Of a DNA stretch of 45,364 nucleotides, positions 15,664 through 23,820 are shown piece after piece. Made by a program: the position numbers and the translations under genes. Where the stretch lies: NCBI GenBank assembly GCA_009841005.1, contig VXMR01000081.1:1-45364 (forward strand), read 5' to 3'. How positions within the stretch are numbered: position 1 is the first letter of the stretch; each line of letters opens with the position of its first letter. The notes under the pieces were generated by a model. That model did not search any database. It worked only from the letters and a program-made list of their open reading frames with translations, and had not been told where the DNA came from. Source of the DNA: Gemmatimonadales bacterium. Lineage in GTDB: Bacteria > Gemmatimonadota > Gemmatimonadetes > Palauibacterales > Palauibacteraceae.

Positions 15664-17280
15664 TCAGTCTTTCAGGAGGTCCAGCGCGACTTCTCTCGCC
15701 TGATCCATGGTCTCGACGACATGCTCCGCGGGCAGCCTGGCGAGGATGTCGAGCGTGAGCAGCGTCTTCTCGACGGAGCCGGACACCGCCATCACGATGA
15801 CGTGCGTGCGGCTCTTTGCGGCGACATCCAGGAGTTGCCGAATGAGCATGGCGGCGCTGTCGTCCAGGTACGTGGCGTCGGAGAAGTCGAAGATGACGAT
15901 TTCGTGGTCCTTGATATCCTTCCCGATCACGTTCACCAGCTTGTGGGACGACGCGACGGTGAACGCCCCGCGGAGCGCGACGAGGCCTACGCGCGCCGAA
16001 TAGTCGTCCATCGTGGCCGTATCCTCGACACCCTCGAAGAACACCCGGTCCAGCAGCGGCACCGAGAGCACGTTGTCGAGTTCGAGGCTCTCGATCTGCC
16101 GCGCGTGCGCCATGCCCGCGACGATGAGCCCGATGGCCACGGCCGTCACGAGGTCGACGAACACCGTGAGGGCGAGCGTCAGCACCAGCACGAAGAGGTG
16201 GTCGCGCCGAATGCGGTGAAGGTGGGCCAGGAGGGGCCAGTCGATGATGTCCCACCCGACCTTGATCAGGATGCCGGCGAGCACGGCATGGGGGATCGGT
16301 TCCAGGAACCGGCCCAGGCCCAGCAGGACGCCCAGCAGCAGGATCGCGCGGAGGGCGCCGGACATCCGCGTGAGACCGCCGGCGCGGATGTTGACGACCG
16401 TCCCCATCGTGGCCCCCGCCCCGGGCAATCCCCCGAACAGGCCCGCAATCGTGTTGCCGAGGCCCTGGCCGACGAGTTCGCGGTTCGAGTCGTGCTGCGT
16501 ACCGGTCAGCGAATCCGCCACGAGCGACGTGAGCAGGCTGTCGACGGAGCCGAGGAGGGCGAGAACGAGCGCCGGATGGAAGGCGCGGGCGAGGAAGCTG
16601 GCGGAGGGCAGACTCAGCTGCAGTTCCGGCAGACCGGCGGGGATCGCGCCGATGATCGGCGCGTCGGTCAGCCAGAACACGCCCAGCGCGGTTCCCGCGA
16701 TCAGGGCGACGAGAGGACCGGGGAGCAGCCGGGAAAGCCGCTGCGGCCAGAAGATGCTCACCGCGAGTGTCGCCGCGCCGATGGCGAACGCACTGCCGTT
16801 CAGGTTCGCCAGCGCTTCCGGGACCGCCCGCACCGCGGCCATGGGGCCGCCCTCCGCCGCGGGCGCGCCGAGGAAGGGCAGGATCTGGATCAGCATGACG
16901 ATGACGCCGATCCCCGACATGAACCCGGAGATCACGGCGTAAGGCGTGTACACGACGAACCGGCCCGTCCTCAACAGGCCCAGCGCGATCTGCAGAAGCC
17001 CGGCCAGCACGACCACCGTGAAAGCTTCGCCCAGCGTCGAAGCGTGCGTCGTGACGATGACCGACATGGCGACGGTCATGGCCGGCGTGGGACCCGATAT
17101 CTGGAACCGGTTGCCGCCGAATACGGAGGCGAAGAAGCCGACCGCGATCGCGCCGTACAGGCCGGCCTCGGCTCCGAGGCCCGAGGCCACGCCGAAGGCC
17201 AGCGAGACCGGGAGCGCAATGACGGCCGACGTGACGCCGCCGAAAACGTCGCCGCGGAAGGTCTTCAGATCGTAGTTCAC
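15664..17280 (-). CDS. SulP family anion transporter with C-terminal STAS domain
   Basis: A 538-residue inner-membrane transporter of the SLC26/SulP family. The N-terminal part has the family opening (DVFGGVTSAVIALPVSLAFG, about residues 10-29), a GFMSGIGVIVMLIQ segment and about a dozen hydrophobic helices. The STAS domain (about residues 420-538) has the diagnostic IFDFSDATYLDDSAAMLI strand-loop-helix. Family members carry sulfate, bicarbonate or other anions, with Na+ or H+ coupling in bacteria. The glycine-rich GLGNTIAGLFGGLPGAGAT segment near residue 280 is characteristic. Bicarbonate transport (BicA-type) is as likely as sulfate. It stands alone, divergent from the NSS transporter with 80 bases between start codons, so both promoters must lie in that gap. 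Confidence 0.92.
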   Translation of the reverse strand: MNYDLKTFRGDVFGGVTSAVIALPVSLAFGVASGLGAEAGLYGAIAVGFFASVFGGNRFQISGPTPAMTVAMSVIVTTHASTLGEAFTVVVLAGLLQIALGLLRTGRFVVYTPYAVISGFMSGIGVIVMLIQILPFLGAPAAEGGPMAAVRAVPEALANLNGSAFAIGAATLAVSIFWPQRLSRLLPGPLVALIAGTALGVFWLTDAPIIGAIPAGLPELQLSLPSASFLARAFHPALVLALLGSVDSLLTSLVADSLTGTQHDSNRELVGQGLGNTIAGLFGGLPGAGATMGTVVNIRAGGLTRMSGALRAILLLGVLLGLGRFLEPIPHAVLAGILIKVGWDIIDWPLLAHLHRIRRDHLFVLVLTLALTVFVDLVTAVAIGLIVAGMAHARQIESLELDNVLSVPLLDRVFFEGVEDTATMDDYSARVGLVALRGAFTVASSHKLVNVIGKDIKDHEIVIFDFSDATYLDDSAAMLIRQLLDVAAKSRTHVIVMAVSGSVEKTLLTLDILARLPAEHVVETMDQAREVALDLLKD

Positions 17281-17360
17281 TGACTGAGCCGTTCCGGCAT
17301 CCTCACCTCCCTCCTCGGTGCCCTACTCTGGACGGCGCTGCGTCCCCCGGCAACTCTTGG

Positions 17361-18713
17361 ATGATGAGCACGCCGCGCGAACGCTGGGGGAGCCCGCTGG
17401 GCTTCATCCTCGCCACCACCGGGTTTTCGGTGGGGCTCGGCAACATCTGGAGGTTCCCCTACCTAGCGGGCGAGAACGGGGGAGGCGCGTTCCTCCTCAT
17501 CTACATCCTGCTTGCGATCCTGATCGGAATCCCGCTCTTCACCGCCGAGATCAGCCTCGGGCGGAGGGCGCAGGCGACGCCGCTGGCCGGGATGCGAAAG
17601 CTCGCGGGACCAAGCCCCTTCCGCGCGATCGGCTGGCTCGGCGCGGGCGCCGCATTCCTCATCATGTCCTACTACCAACTCATCATGGGCTGGATCGCCG
17701 CCTATTTCGTCCGCGCGTTCCGTGGAGGCTACGATACCGGAAGCGTGCAGGCCGCGGCGGAGTCGTTCGCGGCCTTCACCGCGCGCCCCGGAGAGGTTCT
17801 CGCATACACGATTCCCGTAATGCTGCTGGCGGGACTCATCATCACCCGCGGGTTGCGGCGGGGGATCGAGCGCGCGGCACGACTCCTGATTCCCATCCTC
17901 TTCTTCTTCCTCATCGGACTCGGAATAGTCTCGCTCCAGTTGGACGGGGCGTGGGAGGGCGTTCGCTGGTATCTGGCGCCCGACTTCTCGGCCATCGGTC
18001 CCGAGACGTGGCTCGCGGCGCTCGGGCAGGCCTTCTATTCCATCGGGGTCGGGATGATGGGGGCCTTCGTGTTCGGGAGCTTTCTGCATCCGCGCCGGAG
18101 CGACGTCCCCGGGAGCGCCGCCTCCATCGTGGCCTGCGACACGCTCGCCGCCGTCCTTGCCGGGTTCGTCATGTTCCCCGCCCTCTTCGCCTTCGGCATG
18201 GAGCCCGACCAGGGCGCGGGCCTCCTCTTCATCACGATGGCGGGGCTCTTCGGCCGTTTGCCGGCGGGCGAGGTGGCCGCCGCGTTCTTCTTCTTCTTCG
18301 TGTTCATTGCGGGACTCACGTCGTGCCTCGCGCTGCTCGAAGCTCTCACGGCGAGCGCCATGGACTCGCTGGGCTGGAGCCGCCGGCGATCGCTCTGGGT
18401 CGTGCTCGGCGTCACCATCCTCGCGGGGGTCCCGCTCGCGCTCGGCGGCGGGCCATGGGCCGCGGTACAGGTTGGAGGCCGCGGGCTGTTCGAACTCGCC
18501 GACTACGTATCGGGGAACATCTTCCTCACGGTGAGCGGGCTCACGATCTCCCTCTACGTCGCGACCGTCTGGGGGTTCGAACGCTTCCGCACGGAAACGA
18601 ACGCCGGCGCGGGCCGCTTCCGCGTGACGGCGGCCTGGGGCCCGGTCATGCGCTTCCTCGTCCCGGTCGCCGTGGGTCTCGTCGTCCTCGCGGGACTCGG
18701 CCTTCTGAGCTAG
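17361..18713 (+). CDS. Neurotransmitter:sodium symporter (NSS/SNF) family transporter
   Basis: A 450-residue LeuT-fold transporter. The first helix carries the family signature GLGNIWRFPYLAGENGGGAF (about residues 26-45), which forms the Na+ and substrate sites in LeuT. GSPLGFILATTGFSV precedes it. About 11-12 hydrophobic helices are present. The typical substrates of bacterial members are amino acids moved with Na+. The unwound TM1 segment here is intact, so the protein should be active. A short loop rich in Phe (AAFFFFFVFIAGL) lies in a later helix. The ATG at 17361 is followed by another ATG at 17364, and either could start. It is convergent with pdxH, 47 bases apart, and has its own promoter opposite the SulP gene. 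Confidence 0.92.
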   Translation: MMSTPRERWGSPLGFILATTGFSVGLGNIWRFPYLAGENGGGAFLLIYILLAILIGIPLFTAEISLGRRAQATPLAGMRKLAGPSPFRAIGWLGAGAAFLIMSYYQLIMGWIAAYFVRAFRGGYDTGSVQAAAESFAAFTARPGEVLAYTIPVMLLAGLIITRGLRRGIERAARLLIPILFFFLIGLGIVSLQLDGAWEGVRWYLAPDFSAIGPETWLAALGQAFYSIGVGMMGAFVFGSFLHPRRSDVPGSAASIVACDTLAAVLAGFVMFPALFAFGMEPDQGAGLLFITMAGLFGRLPAGEVAAAFFFFFVFIAGLTSCLALLEALTASAMDSLGWSRRRSLWVVLGVTILAGVPLALGGGPWAAVQVGGRGLFELADYVSGNIFLTVSGLTISLYVATVWGFERFRTETNAGAGRFRVTAAWGPVMRFLVPVAVGLVVLAGLGLLS

Positions 18714-18760
18714 CGGCAAACCTCCAGCTGCGTGCGGGCGGCGATCGCGAGACCGCTCGA

Positions 18761-19456
18761 TCAGGGCTGGAGGCGGGTGACCTCCCAATGGTCGTCGGCT
18801 TCGCGGCCCCCGTCGAGGCTCCGGGCGCGCGGCGTGTATTCGAGGCGGTCGTGCAGCCGGTTGGCGCGGCCCTGCCAGAACTCGAAGCGATCCGGAACCA
18901 GGCGATAACCGCCCCAGAAGTCGGGGAGCGGTACATCCCTCCCCCTGAAACGGGACTCCGCCTCCACCACCTGGGCTTCGAGCGCCGCGCGATCGGCGAT
19001 CGGCCGGCTCTGCGCCGACGCCCACGCGCCGATCCGGCTCCCGCGGTCGCGCGTCGCGAAGTACGCCGTCGAGTCTTCCGCGGAGAGACGCTCGACACGT
19101 CCTTCAACGCGTACCTGCCGCTCGAGCACCGACCAGTGGAAGCAGAGCGACGCCCGCGGATTGTCGTCCAGTTCCGCGGCTTTGCGGCTGCCGAAGTTGG
19201 TGAAGAAACGGAAGCCGGCGGGGCCGACTCCCTTCAGGAGGACCATCCGCACCGAAGGCCGGCCGTCAGCGGTCGCCGTGGCGAGCGCCATCGATTCAGG
19301 CAGGAGCAATCCCGAGGCCTCGGCATCCCGGAACCAGTCGCTGAACAAATCGTAGGGGTCCTCCGCCGCCTCGAGTACCGGTAGACCGTGCGTCACGCCC
19401 TTGGTGAGCGTGCGGATCGCCCGCAGGTGGGCGCGAAGATCGTCGAGTTTGCTCAT
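18761..19456 (-). CDS. pdxH: Pyridoxamine 5'-phosphate oxidase
   Basis: A 231-residue FMN enzyme that oxidises pyridoxamine or pyridoxine 5'-phosphate to pyridoxal 5'-phosphate (vitamin B6 synthesis and salvage). The FMN-binding region is visible (PSVRMVLLKGVGPAGFRFFT, about residues 66-85), then SRKAAELDDNPRASLCFHW and VRVEGRVERLS. The C-terminal signature EFWQGRANRLHDRLEY is complete and ends in WEVTRLQP. The ATG at 19456 overlaps the stop of the upstream LRR gene as ATGA, so a longer frame was rejected. Translational coupling of a cofactor enzyme to a secreted LRR lipoprotein is odd and probably reflects genome compaction. It is the last gene of the minus run starting at 23577. A PLP link to the DadA-like gene is possible but indirect. 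Confidence 0.93.
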   Translation of the reverse strand: MSKLDDLRAHLRAIRTLTKGVTHGLPVLEAAEDPYDLFSDWFRDAEASGLLLPESMALATATADGRPSVRMVLLKGVGPAGFRFFTNFGSRKAAELDDNPRASLCFHWSVLERQVRVEGRVERLSAEDSTAYFATRDRGSRIGAWASAQSRPIADRAALEAQVVEAESRFRGRDVPLPDFWGGYRLVPDRFEFWQGRANRLHDRLEYTPRARSLDGGREADDHWEVTRLQP

Positions 19457-21162
19457 TCCGAACACACGCCTCCGCCGTCGTAGCGCGGAATGCTCCGAAG
19501 CCAATTCTGAAATCCGGCGTTGGGCGGAGAACACAGGCCGGTGAGGATCCAGTTGAACGTGGTGAGTCGCAAATTCACGAGTTCCTGCGGAAGCGGCCCG
19601 CGCAGATCCGCATTGGTAAAAAGGTACAGGTGCCGGAGCGCGGAAAGCCTTCCAAGCTCGGAAGGCACGGACCCGGAGAGTTCGTTTACCTGAAGTCCGA
19701 GAAACTCAACGGACGAAAGGTTGCCCAACTCGGGCGGAATCGGACCCGTAAATGCATTACAGCACAGGGACAACCGGGCCAGCCTGCCCAGTCTCCCCAG
19801 ACTGGGCGGGATCGGCCCGGACAGCTGATTCATGTGGAGCTTCAGGTCGCGGAGATTGGAAAGGTCTCCGACTCCCGAAGGAATGGCGCCGGTGATTCGA
19901 TTACCGGCGAGCGAGAGAACTTCAAGACCCGAGAGGTTGACCAGACCCGGTGGAATAGTGCCGCTCAGGTCATTCTGCTCAATGTCGAGAACGGTGAGGC
20001 TGCGCAGGCTTGCGAGCTCAGCCGGAATCGGTCCCGTCAAGCTGTTGAAGGCGAGGTTCAGCACCTCGAGATGGCCCAGTTGGACGAGTTCGGGCGGAAT
20101 CTGCCCGGTGAGCCGGTTCCGACCCGCGAACAGATCGTTGGAGAGGTCCAGTACTTTCAGCTGGGTGAGACCGGACAGCTCGACCGGGATCGGGCCCGCG
20201 AGCGCATTCACGGCGAGGCTGAGTTCTTCAAGCTCCGTGAACTCCGCCAGATATGCCGGAATGTCACCGGTCAACTGGTTGTATGACAGGTTGAGACGCC
20301 GAAGATTCGTGAGGTGCGCAAACTCCTGCGGCAAGCGGCCCTCAAGCCCGACGCCTGGGAGCTCCAGTCCGGTTACCCGGCCCTCCGCGTCGGTCGTCAC
20401 TCCGTGCCATTGGCCGGTCGGCGCGTCCGTCAGCCAGTTGTCGCTCATCGTCCAGCGCGGGCCGCCGGTCGCGTTGTAGAGCGTCACCAAGGCAAACCTT
20501 TCGGACACGTTCACTACGATCCGCGCGGTCGCGTTGAGGCCGGTTCCGGACGCCTGCACGGATATCACTACCGATCCCGGTGCCACCGCGGTCACCAGGC
20601 CAGCGGTGCTTACCGTAGCCACCGACTCGTCATGCGAGAGCCACGAGAAGTCCACGCCGGCGACCGGGTTTTCGTTCGCGTCCAGAGCCTGTGCGGTCAG
20701 TTGAAGCGTTTCCAGCGCGTCAATCGCGGCCTGATCGGGCGACACCGTCAGCGCGGTGACCGTCTGGGAAACAGTGATGGCCGCGCCTCCAGAGGCGCCG
20801 CCGCCCTGGACGGTGGCCGTGACGTTCGTGGCTCCGTTGCCTACCGCCGTAACCAGCCCGGCGGGATCGACCGTCACGATTCCGCCGTCGCTGCTCGCCC
20901 AGTTCACACCGACGCCGGACATGACCGTGCCGGTCTGATCGCGAACGGTCGCCGTCAGTTTTACGGTCTGTCCCAATGCGGCCAAGACCGCGGACGAGGG
21001 GGTGATGGCGAGTGTGGTGGGTACGGGCGCGCCCGGCGGTGCGGTTCCGGGGTCGCCATCTCCGCACCCCAGAACCAGCAGCGGAGCGACGAGCAGGACC
21101 CGACAACGGCGAGGATGCGGCGCTCGCGGCCCGGGTTGTGTGCGGAGTCGAAAAGGTGCCAT
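19453..21162 (-). CDS. Big_2 and plant-type leucine-rich-repeat surface lipoprotein
   Basis: A 569-residue secreted protein. The N-terminus is basic with a hydrophobic stretch (VLLVAPLLVLGC) ending in a lipobox Cys at about residue 33. Two bacterial Ig-like (Big_2) domains follow at about residues 50-130 and 135-215, each with the WxSSDxxxVTVDxxGLVTAV pattern. From about residue 270 there are roughly ten LRRs of the plant/SDS22-like consensus LxxLxxLxLxxNxLxGxIP (for example LRRLNLSYNQLTGDIP). The C-terminus has two Cys (GLCSPPNAGF and GGVCSE) that may cap the solenoid by a disulfide. It likely sits on the outer surface and binds protein or carbohydrate. It is separated from the DadA-like gene by 105 bases and coupled to pdxH by ATGA. 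Confidence 0.88.
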   Translation of the reverse strand: MAPFRLRTQPGPRAPHPRRCRVLLVAPLLVLGCGDGDPGTAPPGAPVPTTLAITPSSAVLAALGQTVKLTATVRDQTGTVMSGVGVNWASSDGGIVTVDPAGLVTAVGNGATNVTATVQGGGASGGAAITVSQTVTALTVSPDQAAIDALETLQLTAQALDANENPVAGVDFSWLSHDESVATVSTAGLVTAVAPGSVVISVQASGTGLNATARIVVNVSERFALVTLYNATGGPRWTMSDNWLTDAPTGQWHGVTTDAEGRVTGLELPGVGLEGRLPQEFAHLTNLRRLNLSYNQLTGDIPAYLAEFTELEELSLAVNALAGPIPVELSGLTQLKVLDLSNDLFAGRNRLTGQIPPELVQLGHLEVLNLAFNSLTGPIPAELASLRSLTVLDIEQNDLSGTIPPGLVNLSGLEVLSLAGNRITGAIPSGVGDLSNLRDLKLHMNQLSGPIPPSLGRLGRLARLSLCCNAFTGPIPPELGNLSSVEFLGLQVNELSGSVPSELGRLSALRHLYLFTNADLRGPLPQELVNLRLTTFNWILTGLCSPPNAGFQNWLRSIPRYDGGGVCSE

Positions 21163-21267
21163 CGCTCATCCAGCCCCGTATCGTCGACCACCATGGGCGA
21201 CGCGCCCCAGGATGCGCCCGCCGGTTCCCGGCCGCAACGAATCCGGACACCCCGGAGGCCCGAGGCG

Positions 21268-22536
21268 TCAGGTGAAGCGCGCGGGATCGAAGGGCGCGAG
21301 ATCGATGTCCGAGCGACCGTCGAGCACGAGTTGCGCGAGCGCGTGGCCGGTCGAGGGGGCCAGCGTGACGCCGAGCATCTGGTGTCCCGTGGCGACGCAC
21401 ACGTTGGGGAGACCGGGCAGCCAGCCAACGGCGGGGAGGCCGTCCGGCGTCACGGGCCGCATGCCCACCCAGTCGACGCGCTCCGCTCCCTCCAGCGCCC
21501 CGGGCAGGTAACGCCGCGCGGCCCGCTCAAGGATCGCTATGCGGCGGCGGTCAAGGCGCAGGTTGACGCCGGAGAACTCCATCGTGCCGATCGTGCGCAC
21601 CGCCCCGCGAAACGGGGTGAAGCCGATTCTCGCGGGAGTCACGTGCAGGGGCTGCGAGAGCCGGACCCGCGCGTTCCTGACGGTGATGCTGTAGCCCTTC
21701 CCCGCCTCCACGGGAAGCTTCCGCCCGAGCGTCGCCGCAAGGGCAGCGGTCTCGGCCCCGGCGGCAAGCACGAAAGCATCCGCGCCCACCCTCGCCGGTT
21801 CCCCGTTCGCTGCGGCGTCGTTCCCCGCCGTCGACGTGAGCGCCATCTGGACGCGGCCGTGCGCGGGCGTGAAGCCGACGACACGCTCTCCGGTCCTGAT
21901 TTCGACGCCGCGTGCCTCCAGGCTCGCCGCAATCTCGGCGCACAGGGACTCGGGGCGCACATGCGTGTCCCCGCGCACCCGCAGGCCGATCAGGCTGCCA
22001 CCGAGATCCGGCTCCGCCTCCGCGAGGGCCTCGCGGTCGAGAACGTCCACCGGCCCCACCCGGTCCTCTCCCAGCCGTGCCAGCAACTCCTCGGTCTGTC
22101 GGAGTTCGCTCTCATCGTCGTAGGCAAGGATGGTCCCGCTCGCCGCGCGCTCGAATGCCATGCCCTCGTTCGCGAGACCGCGGTAGAGCCGGTTCGTCGC
22201 CGCGTTGAGCGCCGCCAGCGCGGCGACCCCCGCCCGGTAGTTCTCGGCGTTGCAGTGACGGCGGAAGGCCCACAGCCAGCCCATGAGCCTGGGCATGGCC
22301 GACGGCTTGATGTAGAGGGGGCTGTCGGCGCGGAGCATCCAGCGCAGCGAGGTCAGCGTGAGGCCCGGCGCGGGCAGCGGCCGGGAGATCGACGGACACA
22401 CCCAGCCGCCGTTGCCCCTGGAGCACCCGCCGCCGATCTCGTCTCGTTCCACGAGCACGACCTCGGCTCCACGACGCTCGAGATAGTGCGCGACGCACAA
22501 CCCGATGACGCCACCGCCGATGACCGCGACTCTCAC
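21268..22536 (-). CDS. FAD-dependent oxidoreductase, DadA-like (D-amino-acid dehydrogenase family)
   Basis: A 422-residue flavoprotein of the DAO superfamily. The Rossmann motif VAVIGGGVIGLCVAHYLE is at the N-terminus, followed by the Glu at the end of strand 2 (VVLVERDEIGGGCSRGNGG), a pattern typical of DadA/glycine-oxidase enzymes. The second half contains VDWVGMRPVTPDGLPAVGWLP and the ATGHQMLGVTLAPSTG motif, both conserved in DadA. It should oxidise a D- or imino-acid using FAD and pass electrons to a quinone or O2. The substrate is not fixed by sequence. The start is a GTG at 22536 overlapping the sigma-factor stop. It shares an operon with a SigZ-like sigma factor and a CadI/ArsI protein. 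The link to arsenic or cadmium is unclear. Confidence 0.88.
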   Translation of the reverse strand: MRVAVIGGGVIGLCVAHYLERRGAEVVLVERDEIGGGCSRGNGGWVCPSISRPLPAPGLTLTSLRWMLRADSPLYIKPSAMPRLMGWLWAFRRHCNAENYRAGVAALAALNAATNRLYRGLANEGMAFERAASGTILAYDDESELRQTEELLARLGEDRVGPVDVLDREALAEAEPDLGGSLIGLRVRGDTHVRPESLCAEIAASLEARGVEIRTGERVVGFTPAHGRVQMALTSTAGNDAAANGEPARVGADAFVLAAGAETAALAATLGRKLPVEAGKGYSITVRNARVRLSQPLHVTPARIGFTPFRGAVRTIGTMEFSGVNLRLDRRRIAILERAARRYLPGALEGAERVDWVGMRPVTPDGLPAVGWLPGLPNVCVATGHQMLGVTLAPSTGHALAQLVLDGRSDIDLAPFDPARFT

Positions 22537-23138
22537 CCGGCGGCCCTCCCGCGGGCAGCGTTTCCGTCGCGGCCCGCTTCGCGGGGCCGCATGTCGATCA
22601 CCCCGCCCCGCCGGTCCATCTCGAAGTCGCAGCAGTCCATGAGCTGTCGCCTAAGCATCGCTCGCGCCCGCTGCACCCGCGATTTCATGCCGGAGACGCT
22701 CAGTTCCAGCCGCTGCGCCGCTTCGACCTGACTCAACCCCCGGAAGTACGTCAGCAGCAGCGCCTCGGCGTATTTCTGGGGCAGGTCGAGCGCGAACGGC
22801 AGGAGACAGGCCTCCAGATCCCGGCGCAGCGCTTCATGGTCGCTGCCGTTCAGGCCCGGATCCGGCGCCTGGGCTTCGGCACCCAGCTGCTCCAGGGTCC
22901 GCCGTTCGACAGACCGGCGCCGGTGATGGTCGGCGATCACGTTGGCCGCGACCCGGTAGGTCCACGCGAGCGGATCCCGCGCCTCGGCGAGACTGTCCTG
23001 ACGTTGCAGCAGCCGCAGGAAGATGTCGCCGGTCACGTCATCGGCCCACGCCGATTCGACGCGCCCGCTCACGTAGCGCCGCATGCGTCGTTGAAACTCG
23101 GACCATGCCGGCATGGCCCGCGCCGAGCGATCAGGCAC
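22533..23138 (-). CDS. sigZ: ECF-type sigma factor, SigZ-like, with vicinal-cysteine tail
   Basis: A 201-residue extracytoplasmic-function-like sigma factor. Region 2 is seen as WADDVTGDIFLRLLQR and DPLAWTYRVAANVIADHHRRR (about residues 31-76). Region 4 has the HTH LPQKYAEALLLTYFRGLSQVEAAQRL and the SGMKSRVQRARAML recognition helix (about residues 119-165). The tail MDCCDFEMDRRGGVIDMRP (about 167-185) matches the conserved Cys-Cys extension that I recall from SigZ-type factors, so the Cys pair may sense a thiophilic metal or metalloid. The start is GTG at 23138 (8-base overlap with the CadI/ArsI gene) or ATG at 23114; both are possible. No anti-sigma gene is seen nearby. Directing its own operon is plausible. 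Confidence 0.8.
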   Translation of the reverse strand: MPDRSARAMPAWSEFQRRMRRYVSGRVESAWADDVTGDIFLRLLQRQDSLAEARDPLAWTYRVAANVIADHHRRRSVERRTLEQLGAEAQAPDPGLNGSDHEALRRDLEACLLPFALDLPQKYAEALLLTYFRGLSQVEAAQRLELSVSGMKSRVQRARAMLRRQLMDCCDFEMDRRGGVIDMRPREAGRDGNAARGRAAG

Positions 23139-23577
23139 AGCAGGTCTCGGACTCGTCGAGACACGCGGCCGCCGACGGCGCGGTCGCGGACGGTGCGATC
23201 AGCTTCTCGCCGTCCGGCGTATCGTCGGTGACGCGGTACCACTCCCAACGCAGACCCTGCGGCTCGTCGGACCAGACCTTCGTCTGGGTCGCGTGACAGC
23301 ACACCGTCTCTTCTTCCACCTCGCTGAGGATTCCGGCGGCCTCCAGCCGGTGGCCGGCCTCGCGGACCCGCGCGTCGTCGAACACTTCCACGCCCAGGTG
23401 GTTCACGCGTTCCGCCGCGTCCGGGTTCTCAAACAGCACGAGTTTCAGAGGCGGCTCGTCGATGGCGAAGTTGGCGTAGCCCGCGCGGCGCTTGTGGGGC
23501 GCCGCGTTGAAGAGCTTGCGGTAGTAGTCCACCGCTTCGTCGATGTCCCGCACGTTGAGGGCAAGTTGTAGTCGCAT
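23131..23577 (-). CDS. CadI/ArsI family heavy-metal resistance VOC enzyme (C-As lyase-like)
   Basis: A 148-residue vicinal-oxygen-chelate protein. LQLALNVRDIDEAVDYYRKL, the RRAGYANFAIDEPPLKLVLF segment and VNHLGVEVFDD match the CadI/ArsI family. The vicinal cysteines of the active site are present (ETVCCHATQTKVW, about residues 91-103), and WEWYRV holds the expected metal-ligand Glu. A second Cys pair ends the protein (ETCCA), as in CadI. ArsI cleaves the carbon-arsenic bond of trivalent organoarsenicals with Fe(II). CadI-type members are induced by cadmium, so arsenic versus cadmium is open. AAGGATCC before ATG 23577 gives a good start. It is the first gene of a minus-strand operon, followed by a SigZ-like sigma factor. 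No arsR, arsC or arsB is nearby. Confidence 0.87.
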   Translation of the reverse strand: MRLQLALNVRDIDEAVDYYRKLFNAAPHKRRAGYANFAIDEPPLKLVLFENPDAAERVNHLGVEVFDDARVREAGHRLEAAGILSEVEEETVCCHATQTKVWSDEPQGLRWEWYRVTDDTPDGEKLIAPSATAPSAAACLDESETCCA

Positions 23578-23820
23578 GGATCCTTCTCTCCGGTTTCGTG
23601 GCTCGTCGTTCCTCCACTTCTTCTTCTCATCCTGTTAGACGAACGAGACGGCGAAAGGACGCAACGAGTCGAAGTCTCGCCTCAACCGGCCGCCGCCGCC
23701 AGCCGCTATCGCCGGCCCCAGCACCGTTGCCTGCACGGACCCCGGCGGCCCACGTTTCGTGCCCAGTCGAGACCGTTCGCCGCAACGGTCCCTCGTGTGA
23801 ATCCGCGACCAGGAAGAAGC

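Noticed and set aside
15721..17283. 520-codon plus-strand frame
   Set aside because: It lies opposite the SulP transporter, whose motifs are complete. Composition (His, Arg, Asp, Gln runs) is not protein-like.
17318..19384. 688-codon plus-strand frame and a 520-codon minus-strand frame over the NSS gene
   Set aside because: The NSS transporter frame starting at 17361 has full family motifs. The others are shadow frames covering two genes.
20314..22731. 805-codon plus-strand frame
   Set aside because: Antisense to the LRR, DadA-like and sigma-factor genes.
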